Shown here piece by piece: positions 8,508 to 17,600 of a stretch of DNA of 43,536 nucleotides; position 1 is the stretch's first letter; each line of letters begins with the position of its first letter. Source of the DNA: Patescibacteria group bacterium UBA1400 (GTDB lineage Bacteria; Patescibacteriota; Microgenomatia; UBA1400); contig DBQG01000001.1 in NCBI GenBank assembly GCA_002305125.1, positions 1 through 43,536 of the forward strand, written 5' to 3'. Made by a program: the position numbers and the translations under genes. Below the pieces are notes generated by a model, which was not told the DNA's origin, did no database searches, and saw nothing but the letters and a program-made list of their open reading frames with translations.

Positions 8508-10472
8508 ATGAACTTTATTTCCAATCTTTTACCAACTAAAAAACAAAAACCTTCTACTCAAAAAGAAGAAAAAGTCCTCAAAAATAATGATAAAACCGAG
8601 GTTTCCGGCAATTCTACCGAAGCTAAGGCAGCAATTGAGAGCTTAACAAATGGCCTTACTTCTATTAAAGATGTAATTGCTCCCCCTTCTTTAGAGGTTG
8701 ATTTTTCCCATATTAAAATTAATCAAACCTATTATCGTACTCTATTTGTGGCCGGTTTTCCCCGTTTTGTTAATGCTAACTGGCTGGCCCCACTAATTAA
8801 TTTTGATCATCCTTTAAATATTTCTATGTTTATTTACCCTGTTGAAGTTAAAGAAATTTTAGATGATTTAAAAAGAAAGATTGGAGAAATGGAGGCCGAG
8901 GTTCAAACCGACATTCAAAAAGGTAAAATTATAAATATCGATACTCAGGTTAAACTGGAAGATGCTCATGATCTTCAAAAACAGTTGGCCAAAGGAGCGG
9001 AAAGGTTTTTTCAGTTCGGCCTTTACATTACCATCGCTTCAAGGTCAGAAAAGGAACTTAACAGAATTAGCCAACAAGTACAGTCGGCCCTGGGTTCTGT
9101 TATGATTGTTTCTAAAGTTGCTTCTCTTCAAATGGAAGATGCTTTTAAAACCACTCTTCCCACTTGTACAGATAAACTTATGATTACAAGAAATATGGAT
9201 ACCACCAGCCTTGCCACTACTTTTCCCTTTACTTCCTCAGAATTAACCTCCAATGAAGGAATTTTATACGGGATTAATGAACATAATGACTCTCTGGTTA
9301 TTTTTGATCGCTTCTCTCTTGAAAATGCCAACTCTTTAATTTTAGCCAAAAGCGGTTCGGGAAAAAGCTATTTGGTTAAGCTGGAAATTCTGCGCTCTTT
9401 AATGTTTGACACCGAAGTTATTATTCTTGACCCCGAAGGAGAATATAAAACTCTGTGCGAAACTGTCGGTGGTTCTTATATTGATTTTTCTTTTGATTCC
9501 AGCTCTAAAATAAATCCTTTTGATCTGGCTGCCCGACAAGAAGAGGGCGAAAATGAATTAGGTTTAAAAATACTGTCTCTTCATTCTCTTTTTAAAATTA
9601 TTATGGGAAATCTTACCCCTACCCAAGAAGCAATGTTAGATAGGGCTCTTGTTTTAGCCTACAAACAGAAAGGGATTACTGTTGACCCCAACTCTCAAAC
9701 AAAAGAACCTCCCTTAATGGAAGACTTATATAAAGTATTAATTGGTATGGAGCAAAAAGATGCTTTAGAAATGGCCTCAAGGCTGGAAAAGTTTATAAAG
9801 GGTTCTCTGCGTGGTGTTTTTGACCAATATTCTACCGTTGATATTAAAAACCCCTTTACTGTTTTTTGCATTAAAGAGCTTGAAGACGAACTAAGGCCTA
9901 TTGCTATGTTTATTATTCTTGACTTTATTTGGACTAAGGTTAAAAAAGAATTAAAAAGAAGAATTCTTGTTGTTGATGAGGCGTGGTACTTAATGAAACA
10001 TCAGGATTCTGCTACTTTTCTTTATGGAATTGCTAAAAGGGCCAGAAAATATTATCTTGGTCTAACCACCATTACTCAAGACGTTGAAGATTTTTTAAAT
10101 AGTGATCATGGCAAGGCCATTGTTACCAATAGCTCTTTACAAATTTTAATGAAACAATCTCCTGCTGCTATTGAAACGGTGGGAAAGGTTTTTTATTTAT
10201 CTCAGGGTGAAAAAAATCTACTTTTATCTGCTGAGGTTGGTAGGGGCTTATTTTTTGCCGGTAACAACCATGTGGCTATTAGGGCTGTTTCTTCCGAGGA
10301 TGAACATAAATTAATTACCTCAAAACCTCAGGACATCCTTGCTCAACAAAAAGAGGTTGACATTCAGGCTTCAATTAAAAAAGAGCTTGAAGATAATCTT
10401 TCTCAACAATCTTCCAACCCTCAAGAGACTTTAGAAATGATTCAAAAACAAGAGCAGACTTCTAAAACCTAA
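8508..10472 (+). CDS. VirB4/TraC-family conjugation-type ATPase
   Basis: A 654-residue P-loop ATPase of the VirB4/TraC/TrbE group, which powers substrate transfer and pilus or channel assembly at the inner membrane. Walker A is AKSGSGKS (residues 280-287) and Walker B is RRILVVDEAWYLM with D490 and E491. Further hallmarks are EVIILDPEGEYKTL, TTITQDVEDFLNS and TNSSLQILMKQSP. About 270 residues of N-terminal domain precede the motor. The C-terminal tail is Gln/Ser/Glu-rich and probably disordered. It ends the secretion-like operon and converges on dnaN with a 14-base gap and no evident terminator hairpin. No VirD4 coupling protein or relaxase is in this window, so DNA conjugation is not shown; protein or DNA transfer are both possible. 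Confidence 0.9.
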   Translation: MNFISNLLPTKKQKPSTQKEEKVLKNNDKTEVSGNSTEAKAAIESLTNGLTSIKDVIAPPSLEVDFSHIKINQTYYRTLFVAGFPRFVNANWLAPLINFDHPLNISMFIYPVEVKEILDDLKRKIGEMEAEVQTDIQKGKIINIDTQVKLEDAHDLQKQLAKGAERFFQFGLYITIASRSEKELNRISQQVQSALGSVMIVSKVASLQMEDAFKTTLPTCTDKLMITRNMDTTSLATTFPFTSSELTSNEGILYGINEHNDSLVIFDRFSLENANSLILAKSGSGKSYLVKLEILRSLMFDTEVIILDPEGEYKTLCETVGGSYIDFSFDSSSKINPFDLAARQEEGENELGLKILSLHSLFKIIMGNLTPTQEAMLDRALVLAYKQKGITVDPNSQTKEPPLMEDLYKVLIGMEQKDALEMASRLEKFIKGSLRGVFDQYSTVDIKNPFTVFCIKELEDELRPIAMFIILDFIWTKVKKELKRRILVVDEAWYLMKHQDSATFLYGIAKRARKYYLGLTTITQDVEDFLNSDHGKAIVTNSSLQILMKQSPAAIETVGKVFYLSQGEKNLLLSAEVGRGLFFAGNNHVAIRAVSSEDEHKLITSKPQDILAQQKEVDIQASIKKELEDNLSQQSSNPQETLEMIQKQEQTSKT

Positions 10473-10486
10473 AATCTAAATTATTA

Positions 10487-11602
10487 CTATTCTTTTATTC
10501 TTACTGGCATAATAATGTGAAGAAAAGAATTTTTTCCTGCTGGTTTAAAAACCCCCGGTTTAAGGGGCCCTGACAACTCTATTTGAATTTCTTTGGAATC
10601 AAGAATCCCTAAATACTCTTGTAAGAATCTATAATTAAAGGCTATCTCACAATTTTCCCCCTCTTTTTTAATCTCTAGGCTTGTTTTATTTTCTCCAACC
10701 TCAGGGGCATCTGCTTCAATTTCCAGTTTATTTTCAATAATTTTAAATTTAACAATGTTGGCACTGTCTTTGGCTAAAATAGAGGCTGTCTTAACTGCTT
10801 GTTGTAACTCTTCCCTATCCAAAACAATCTTTGTTTCACAATCTTGAGGAATAATTTTTTCAAAGTCAGGATACTCTCCCTCTAAAAGTCTTGTTATAAT
10901 TTCTGCCCCCTTAACCGCAAAAATTATTTGATTGTCGTCTTTTACCATTTCAATTTCTTCTTTTTCTTCCCCCTGTAAATAAACCCTCACCAATTCCATT
11001 AGGGCTAAGGCGGGAATTATTAGCTTCTCATCTTTTTGTTTGGTCTTTAGGTTAATTGTTTTTAAACTCAATCTATAGCCATCAGTAGATGCCAACCCTA
11101 TACTTTCTCCAAAATTCATTTTAACCCCAGTTAAAATAGGCCGTGATTCGTCCTGTGAGGCTGTAAAAGCCACCTGCTCTATGGCTTTTATTAATTTTTT
11201 AGCTTCAAGGCTTACTTTTTCAAATCCCTCTTTTAGTGTTTCAATGCTGGGAACTGCAGGATATTCTGTGGCAGAAATTCCATTAAAAGAGGCCTTATAA
11301 TTTCTACAGGAAACACTTAACTTATCTTTATTAAGCTCAAATAAAACCTTGTCTGCGGGAAGAGAGGAAATAAAATCCACAATTATTCTGGCGGGAATGG
11401 TTATTTTTCCTTCTTGTTCAACTTTTGCCGGCAATCTTAAATTTATTCCCGTTTCAAGATTGGTTGCTGATAATTTTAAACTTCCTTTTTCTGCAGAAAA
11501 TAAAATATTTTCTAAAATAGGAAGCTGGGGTTTTGATTTAACAAACTTTCCTACAATAGAAAGCCCTTTGTTTAAATTTTCCTGTAAAATTGTTAATTTC
11601 AT
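10487..11602 (-). CDS. dnaN: DNA polymerase III beta subunit (sliding clamp)
   Basis: A 371-residue full-length clamp. The N-terminus MKLTILQENLNKGLSIVGKF, the segment PILTGVKMNF and the C-terminal HIIMPVRI are typical of the three-domain beta clamp that holds replicative and repair polymerases on DNA. It lies downstream of dnaA in the usual dnaA-dnaN order, transcribed leftward, co-directional with a fork leaving the origin to the left. Unlike the common arrangement, 245 bases separate it from dnaA; they contain DnaA-box-like motifs and its own promoter. Start ATG 11602 is the only sensible start. Confidence 0.97.
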   Translation of the reverse strand: MKLTILQENLNKGLSIVGKFVKSKPQLPILENILFSAEKGSLKLSATNLETGINLRLPAKVEQEGKITIPARIIVDFISSLPADKVLFELNKDKLSVSCRNYKASFNGISATEYPAVPSIETLKEGFEKVSLEAKKLIKAIEQVAFTASQDESRPILTGVKMNFGESIGLASTDGYRLSLKTINLKTKQKDEKLIIPALALMELVRVYLQGEEKEEIEMVKDDNQIIFAVKGAEIITRLLEGEYPDFEKIIPQDCETKIVLDREELQQAVKTASILAKDSANIVKFKIIENKLEIEADAPEVGENKTSLEIKKEGENCEIAFNYRFLQEYLGILDSKEIQIELSGPLKPGVFKPAGKNSFLHIIMPVRIKE

Positions 11603-11634
11603 TTGGTTATAAAAAGTATTTTAAACCCTTTTTT

Positions 11635-11663
11635 ATTCTAGCTTCTATTTTGTTTTTATTCAA
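11635..11663 (-). promoter_or_regulatory. Predicted dnaN promoter
   Basis: On the minus strand TTGAAT (11658-11663), a 17-base spacer and TAGAAT (11635-11640) give a good sigma-70-type promoter, about 33 bases before the dnaN ATG. dnaN can therefore be transcribed independently of dnaA. Confidence 0.6.
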
Positions 11664-11689
11664 TTATTAAATTAGTAGTATTAGTAGGG

Positions 11690-11850
11690 GGTGTTTAAAA
11701 GTGGAAAAATGTCTTATTGAGACGTTGTAAAACGCTGTGGAAAACTTGTTTTGTTTTGTGGAAAAGTTTATAAAAAGTTTATAGTTTTCAACTTTTCCCC
11801 AAACAATAAACAATTTCTCTAAAAGTTTTCCACCTACTTTTCCCCAACTA
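11690..11850. other. oriC: Candidate replication origin (oriC) with variant DnaA boxes
   Basis: The dnaA-dnaN gap is AT-rich and holds repeated copies of TGTGGAAAA (reverse complement TTTTCCACA), one base from the standard DnaA box TTATCCACA. Exact copies are at 11736-11744 and 11757-11765. Near copies are at 11700-11708 (AGTGGAAAA) and, inverted, at 11826-11834 (TTTTCCACC). A further exact box lies upstream of dnaA at 13326-13334. Position next to dnaA and dnaN, box clustering and the change of strand base bias in this area together support an origin. The precise unwinding element is not identified. Confidence 0.6.
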
Positions 11851-13239
11851 TTCTTCCCCATATATTCTTTTTTTTAGGGCCTCAATATCAAACCTTAAAG
11901 ACTCAGAGGTGATGCTGTTTTTGCTTATTTTTTCAATAGAGTGCATAACCGTAGTATGATCTCTTCCTCCAAAAATTTCTCCTACCCTCATTAAGGGAAA
12001 ATCAAGCTCGGTTTTAAGCAAATACATGGCAACCTGTCGGGGAAAAACAATCTCCTTATTTCTTTTAGGGCCCTTGATTTGATTAAGTTTAATATTAAAA
12101 TAAGAGCAAACAGCCTCAAGAACCTCTTTAGATTTAACATTTTTTTTAGTTTTAGGTTTTTTGTCAGAAACTTTACCCAAAAGCTTTTGTGCCATTTCTG
12201 GAGTAATGGGTTGGTTGGTTGCGTCTCCTTCGGTAATAATTCTAATTAAAAAACCCTCAAGCTTTCTGGTACTTTCTATATTAGAGGCAATAAGCTGGGC
12301 AACGTCCATAGGGAGAGGTCTTCCCCACTGTCTTGACTTAATAAGTAAAATAGCTGTTCTTAGTTCAAAGTTGGGTTGTTGAATGTCTATGGTTAAACCC
12401 CCCTCAAATCTTGATCTTAACCGGTCTTCTAAACCAACAATTTGGTCAGGAAGCTTGTCGCTGGTTAAAACAATGTGTCCTCCGGCCCGGTGAATTGTGT
12501 TAAAGGTGTGGAAAAATTCTTCCTGAACAGTATTTTTACCACCAATAAACTGAACATCATCAATTAATAAGAGCTTGGCCGAACGGTATTTTTCTCTAAA
12601 AGAAGAAGTGGACTTGGTGCGGATGGCATTAATAATTTCGTTGGTAAACTCTTCGGCAGAGGAATAAACAATTAAAGCCCGAGGGTTTTGATTTATGAGT
12701 TGATGACCAATAGCCTGCATTAAATGGGTTTTTCCCACCCCTACCCCTCCATATAAAAAAAGAAGGTGATAGGATTTGCCGGAGTTTTTAATAACAGACC
12801 TGGCCGCAGCATAAGCAACCTCGTTTGAAGAAGAAACGGCAAAATTTTCAAAAGTAAAGTCAGGCCTAAGACCGGTAAATCTAATAGCTTTTTTAATGGA
12901 TCTTTTGTTTTCTTTTTCATAATTTAAAGACAAAAGGGGAGTTTCAGATTTTTTAGTAGATCCTTTGCCATTTAAAAAATCAGGTTTAACGGTAAATTTA
13001 AGTTCATTTTTAAGCTTGGTTAGGTTATCTAAAATTTCTTTTACTTGTCCCAGATATCTTTCTTCAATTGTATTTTTAGCAAAAGGATTTGCTACAGCCA
13101 CCTCTATAATTTGTCTTTTTTCAGAAACCTTTTTAGTGGTTAAAATTTTAGTGTTGGCAAACCATGAAGAAAAAATTGGTTTAGAAAGATTAAGTTGAAG
13201 TTCTGTTAAGGTTGATTGCCAAAGATCTTTATTATTCAT
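11848..13239 (-). CDS. dnaA: Chromosomal replication initiator protein DnaA
   Basis: A 463-residue DnaA with all four domains. The N-terminal partner-binding domain occupies about residues 1-90. The AAA+ domain has Walker A LYGGVGVGKTHL (G164-K170-T171) and Walker B LLLIDDVQF (D227-D228). The C-terminal helix-turn-helix has the signature GGRDHTTVMHSIEKI that contacts the DnaA box. It opens the origin and loads the helicase. Its promoter carries a DnaA-box-like site, suggesting autoregulation. The gene reads leftward away from the coiled-coil cluster. Start ATG 13239 agrees with the conserved N-terminus LWQSTLTELQ. Confidence 0.98.
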   Translation of the reverse strand: MNNKDLWQSTLTELQLNLSKPIFSSWFANTKILTTKKVSEKRQIIEVAVANPFAKNTIEERYLGQVKEILDNLTKLKNELKFTVKPDFLNGKGSTKKSETPLLSLNYEKENKRSIKKAIRFTGLRPDFTFENFAVSSSNEVAYAAARSVIKNSGKSYHLLFLYGGVGVGKTHLMQAIGHQLINQNPRALIVYSSAEEFTNEIINAIRTKSTSSFREKYRSAKLLLIDDVQFIGGKNTVQEEFFHTFNTIHRAGGHIVLTSDKLPDQIVGLEDRLRSRFEGGLTIDIQQPNFELRTAILLIKSRQWGRPLPMDVAQLIASNIESTRKLEGFLIRIITEGDATNQPITPEMAQKLLGKVSDKKPKTKKNVKSKEVLEAVCSYFNIKLNQIKGPKRNKEIVFPRQVAMYLLKTELDFPLMRVGEIFGGRDHTTVMHSIEKISKNSITSESLRFDIEALKKRIYGEE

Positions 13240-13314
13240 AATTCTTTTTAAACAATTAAAAATTGAGGGCAGAGGGTTTTTTAACGCAAGGAAAGCCTTT
13301 TGTTTAACATCTTA

Positions 13315-13343
13315 TTTTTAATAAGTTTTCCACAATTTGTCAA
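13315..13343 (-). promoter_or_regulatory. Predicted dnaA promoter with embedded DnaA-box-like site
   Basis: On the minus strand TTGACA (13338-13343), 17 bases and TAAAAA (13315-13320) precede dnaA by about 75 bases. The spacer contains an exact TTTTCCACA-type box (13326-13334), the same variant as in the origin candidate. DnaA binding there would block the polymerase, a classic autoregulatory layout. Confidence 0.6.
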
Positions 13344-13373
13344 CCACAACTTACTATATCAAGTTTAAAAAAA

Positions 13374-14525
13374 TTAACGGGGAGTCTCTGCGGCCACCTC
13401 ACCAACCTTGGCAGTAGCATCAAAGGCAAAAAACAAGGCCATCAGTAGTTTTGTAAAACCATCACCTCCTTTTTTGCCGAGTTTTAAAATATCTTTCCAG
13501 CTCTTTTTATCTTTGGTTAAACCTAGAGATTTTAAAACCTCATTTTGTACTTCTTCTAAGCTTGCTTCGTCAGACACTCTAATTCCGTGTTGGGATAAGG
13601 CCCTTTTGGCCAAAAGAAGAGCTTTTTGATGTTCTTGAGAAGACAGGGATTCTTGTATTTGCCTAAGCCTCTCTTTTATTTCTTCAGTGTCTAGACCCTC
13701 TTCTTCTTGAGCTTGTTTAAAAAGTGCCTCAAAAGCTTCTTCTTCTCCCTTTTTAATTCCTAAAATATCATGAAGATAAGATCTTTCAGTTGTTACAGCT
13801 TCAGGGGAAGCTGTTGCGGCAGGGGGTTTTTCTTGAGAAGAGCGGACTTCCGGCGGTTTGGTTTTAAAAGAATAAGTCGGTGAAAGTTGCTTTTCCGCCC
13901 TAGAAAGAACAGCCGCTTGTTCTCCGGGGGATAGCTCAGTAAAGTTTTTCGAACTTAAATCATCAGCCTGGGCAGCTATTGTCTGAGCCTCCTGGACAAG
14001 CCTGTTTTCAAAAGTATTATAATCAATAGTTTCTCCTCCCAACTCAACCTGTAAACTATTTTTTAATTTTTTTAAAGCCTCTGTAGCCCTCATTTTTAAG
14101 ACAGGATCTTGGGTTTGATCAGCAACTTCTGTTAAGGCAAAAACATAATCTCCTAAATAAATTGTGCCCGGATGTTGGCCATCAGCCTCGTCAATCCAGC
14201 AAAACTCAACAGCCCCACTTTGATCACCTGCAGCCCTAACATCAGCACCTTCTCTTCCCTGTTTTTTTTGTTCTGCTGCCGTTATTGCTCCGGCTACCCG
14301 GTGAGCCTGCTCTACTAATGGTTCTAAATGAGTTCTAGGAATATTTTGAAAGCGTTCTTGTCCTTGAATATCTCCCAATCTTGAGAAAAGGCCAACTTTT
14401 CCGGTGGGGTTTTCTGGTGATAAAATTGCTGGAACTAAAACCCCTTCCACAGCACTATCAAAAGTACTAACTACTTGTTCTCTGGGAAGAAGTTCTGTCT
14501 GGGGAGGTTTTTGTTCTTCGGACAT
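13374..14525 (-). CDS. Unassigned acidic helical protein next to dnaA
   Basis: A 383-residue protein of unknown family. The N-terminal ~170 residues look globular (LVPAILSPENPTGKVGLFSR, FCWIDEADGQHPGTIYLGDY). A Pro/Ser-rich linker at ~225-245 is followed by Glu/Gln-rich helices and a Gly/Lys stretch ending in a short hydrophobic segment (FTKLLMALFFAFDATAKVGE). A motif DKKSWKDILKLGKK near the C-terminus resembles EKKSWKQLVKMGED in the protein encoded at 18778-19740. I chose ATG 14525 (MSEEQKPP); the longer frame to 14747 would overlap the divergent gene and lacks support. It sits just upstream of dnaA on the same strand and is divergent from the 1250-residue coiled-coil gene. Function unknown. 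Confidence 0.8.
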   Translation of the reverse strand: MSEEQKPPQTELLPREQVVSTFDSAVEGVLVPAILSPENPTGKVGLFSRLGDIQGQERFQNIPRTHLEPLVEQAHRVAGAITAAEQKKQGREGADVRAAGDQSGAVEFCWIDEADGQHPGTIYLGDYVFALTEVADQTQDPVLKMRATEALKKLKNSLQVELGGETIDYNTFENRLVQEAQTIAAQADDLSSKNFTELSPGEQAAVLSRAEKQLSPTYSFKTKPPEVRSSQEKPPAATASPEAVTTERSYLHDILGIKKGEEEAFEALFKQAQEEEGLDTEEIKERLRQIQESLSSQEHQKALLLAKRALSQHGIRVSDEASLEEVQNEVLKSLGLTKDKKSWKDILKLGKKGGDGFTKLLMALFFAFDATAKVGEVAAETPR

Positions 14526-14533
14526 TTGATTTA

Positions 14534-14562
14534 ATACTAACTTTTTTTTACTTCTATTGCAA
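14534..14562 (-). promoter_or_regulatory. Predicted promoter for the 13374-14525 gene
   Basis: On the minus strand TTGCAA (14557-14562), a 17-base spacer and TAGTAT (14534-14539) lie just before the ATG at 14525, giving a very short leader. TTGCAA is palindromic and can serve both strands. Confidence 0.45.
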
Positions 14563-14586
14563 GCAATCTTGTTTATATGATATTCT
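14557..14586 (+). promoter_or_regulatory. Predicted promoter for the 1250-residue coiled-coil gene
   Basis: The same palindromic TTGCAA (14557-14562) is followed 18 bases later by TATTCT (14581-14586) on the plus strand. An AGAGG ribosome site lies between this and the ATG at 14604. The two divergent promoters would share one -35. Confidence 0.35.
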
Positions 14587-14603
14587 GATTTTAAGAGGAA
14601 AAA

Positions 14604-17600
14604 ATGACTGAAACCAGAACAGTAAATCCTTTGACAGTTGCAACTTTTCCCCCAGAAGGAGCCCCTATTGTAAATGAGGGGAATGCTGCTAGTGCCGTTG
14701 TTCACCAATTGAGAAGCGAGGCGGAACAGAGAAGACAGGCATCTCAAAGAGAAGCAGGACCCAGAAGTTTAAAACAAAGATATGAAGAACAAAAGCCTAG
14801 AGAAGAAGGGGTAGCAGCAATTGCCAATAAAGAACAATGCATTCCTGGTAGAAAGTTTAAAAGTCTTGAATTTTTAACCTCAGGGGAAGGAGAGTTTGAG
14901 CTTAGTAAAGAACAGGACAAAAGGCTTTATGATGAGGTAGATAGAGTTTATAGGAACATTCAGCGTCTTTCTCAGGATGATCCGGTGGTAAGAAGATTAA
15001 GACAGGTTTTTGAAAAACAATTTCCGGCACTTAGAGGAAGAGCAGAATTTGTTAAAGGGTTAAGAATTCAAAGAAATGAAAGAATTTTTCATACAGAAGA
15101 AGAGCTAATTACAGCCTTAGTAACCTTAGAACAGCATCAACATTTAGTAGCAGCCTCTTTGGCTTGTGAAATTTCTAACAACGGACAAAGAACAGTTGAG
15201 ATTAATGTTCCTTCCAACACAGAAATAGAAGCAATTATTAGAGACAAAATTCCTAACATTGCAGAAACATCGCTTGGAATTGTGGTGGAATCCTTGAAAG
15301 TGGGAGATTTTGCCGGAGCTTATGCGGCTATTGGAGCTTTAGTAGGATCAGGAGGGGTAGTAGCTACAGAAATTATCAGTAATTTTGTTGGGGCTGCCGG
15401 AGCCGGTGGGCCGGATGTAGCGGTGGCAGCAGCTCTTGCAGGATTGGCAGGAGCAGGTATTGGTTTGGCTATGAAAACTGAGTTTATTGTGGGTCGGAAA
15501 GCGGAAAAAAGCAAGTTAAGAATCAGCTTGCCTAAGTCCGATGCTAGGGTGGTAACAGAATATGGAGCAAACCTTGGAATTTTAAATAAAACTCCTGAAG
15601 AAATTTTAGCAATCATAGAAAGAACTGAAAGAGTTAGGCATGAAGTATGGGCAAGAGCGGGCGTAAATCTAGAATCTTTAGAACAAAGAGCAGCTTTAAA
15701 CCTGGATACTCTCGCCCTTGATCCTACTAAAACAGAAATTACCCAGGGTAAGGGAGATATTATTTATGTTAACAGAAGACAAGAGCATCTTTATAGGCTA
15801 CTGGGAAATGGAGAAAGATCTTTGGCAGACCTAACTGCAGCAGAACAGTTAATGTTTAAACTTGATGCTTCCACGGCTGCTTTATTTCAGGAAAATGGTC
15901 AGATAGCCAGGCAGATAGCAGACGAAGCTGAAGCAAAAAGTACAACGGAAAGACTAAGCGAAGCAGGACAAATAGACAAGTTGGCCTCAGAATATGAGCA
16001 GGGTAAAAGAGGGCTTCAGGTGGTTGATAAGGCTGAGGTTAAAGCTAAGCAGGAAGAGCTGGCAGAGGCAACAGAAAAAGTTTCTCAAATAACAGAACTT
16101 CAGGAAGAACTTCAGGAAGTTGTTGATAAGCTGGCCCCGCTTCAACAAAAGATTGAAACAGCCAAGGCTGCAAGACAGGTTTTAACCCAACACCATGAAA
16201 CAGATTTAGGAACAGGAGAAACAGAAATTCAGCAGCTAGGTAGAGAAATAGGAGAGTTGGAAGATCAGATTATAGGAACAACGGGAATAGATGTTAGTCT
16301 GGCAGATATTAGAAGGAACATAAGAATAAAACAGGCAGAGATGATGAGATTAAAAAGAGAAATAGAAACATTAAAAGAAGAGCAAAGAGGAATTTCTGTC
16401 AAAATTACCAATCCAACAACCGGCGTCAAATATACAGCAGATGAAGTTAAAAATGAGCATGCAAGAATAAGGGGAGAGGTTTCTCTTAAACAGCAAGAGC
16501 ATGATAATTTTAAGACAGAGATAGAAGAGGACGAAGGTGATAAGGAGGCTTTAGAGGAAAGAAAAAAGTTTTTGACTAAAGAAAGACAGGATAGAAAAGA
16601 TAAATTAGACAGAATAAGAGCAGACATTCGTGCAGCTGACACTTTAGTAGCAGAGGCGGAGGCAGAGGGAAATGTAGCTAATTTAAAAGTTCTTGAAACA
16701 GAAAGAGATAGGATTTTAGCTGAGCTGGCTTTAGTAGTTAATCCGGCTGCTCCACCAACTTTAAGCGTTGAAGAAGTTCCTGGTCAAATTAATTTGGCTC
16801 AAAAAGAGCAGGCAAGATTGCAAAAGGAAGCAGAAAAGTTACAGTTGCAGCTTGAAAGATTTGAGGCAGGTCAGGGTAGGGCCAGCCCTCAAGACTTACA
16901 AACAGCTAAAATTTTAAGAAGATCAGCCGAACTGGTAAGACCCGTGAGTCGTGAAGGGAGAGAAGGAAGATTTAATGAAATAAGCGGGGAGCTGGTTTTA
17001 AATGATGAACTAAGAGTGAAGTTAGCTGATCCAAACCTTGGTTATAATGAATGGTTGATGTTAATGTTTGGACCTGATGCTATTGCTCCAGACGAGATGA
17101 GAGTTAATCGTCAGGTGGTTTCCAAAGCAGACATGGTGATGGCTGCCGTTGATGTATGGCGGCTTGATGATGGTTATTTTGGAAGGAATCAGGAAGGAGA
17201 GTTTTTCTTAACAGCAGTAAGAGGAAAGATAAACAGAATTGCTTCTTTGCAAGATCAGATTGCTGAAAGGGAAAGATATCAGAATCCGGGTTGGCAGGCA
17301 GAGATAGAAGCACTTCGAGGACAAATAAAGGCTTTGCGTCAGGAAAACAATCAAGAGTTGGCAGCTTTGTATGATCGTGCAGCTCATTTTTTTAACAGCG
17401 ATCCTTTTAAGGTGAGGGAGTTTTATGCAGAATTGGCAGGAAGGGTAGCTAAAAAAGCCTTAAGAGGAGGAGAGGGAGAAACTTACGAAAGAGCTCAGGT
17501 TAGAATGGGCATTAGAAAAGAATCGAGACAACAAGTAGAAAGTAGGGAGGGTTATGGAGTTTTAGTTTATGAAGGTCCGCGCCAAGTTGAAGGAACTGAA

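Noticed and set aside
11667..11861. 64-codon minus-strand frame across the dnaA-dnaN gap
   Set aside because: It is made of the AT-rich repeats of the origin candidate and overlaps the dnaA end; no protein-like composition.
14526..14747. 74-residue N-terminal extension of the protein ending at 13374
   Set aside because: It overlaps the divergent coiled-coil gene and removes the intergenic promoter region.
15320..15616. 98-codon minus-strand frame antisense to the giant coiled-coil gene
   Set aside because: It mirrors the Gly/Ala-rich hydrophobic segment of the sense gene; the Ala/Pro/Thr-rich translation is a by-product of GC-rich codons there.
16265..16642. 125-codon minus-strand Ser/Leu-rich frame
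   Set aside because: Antisense of the purine-rich coiled-coil codons (GAA, AGA, AAG read back as Ser/Leu/Phe), a usual artefact.
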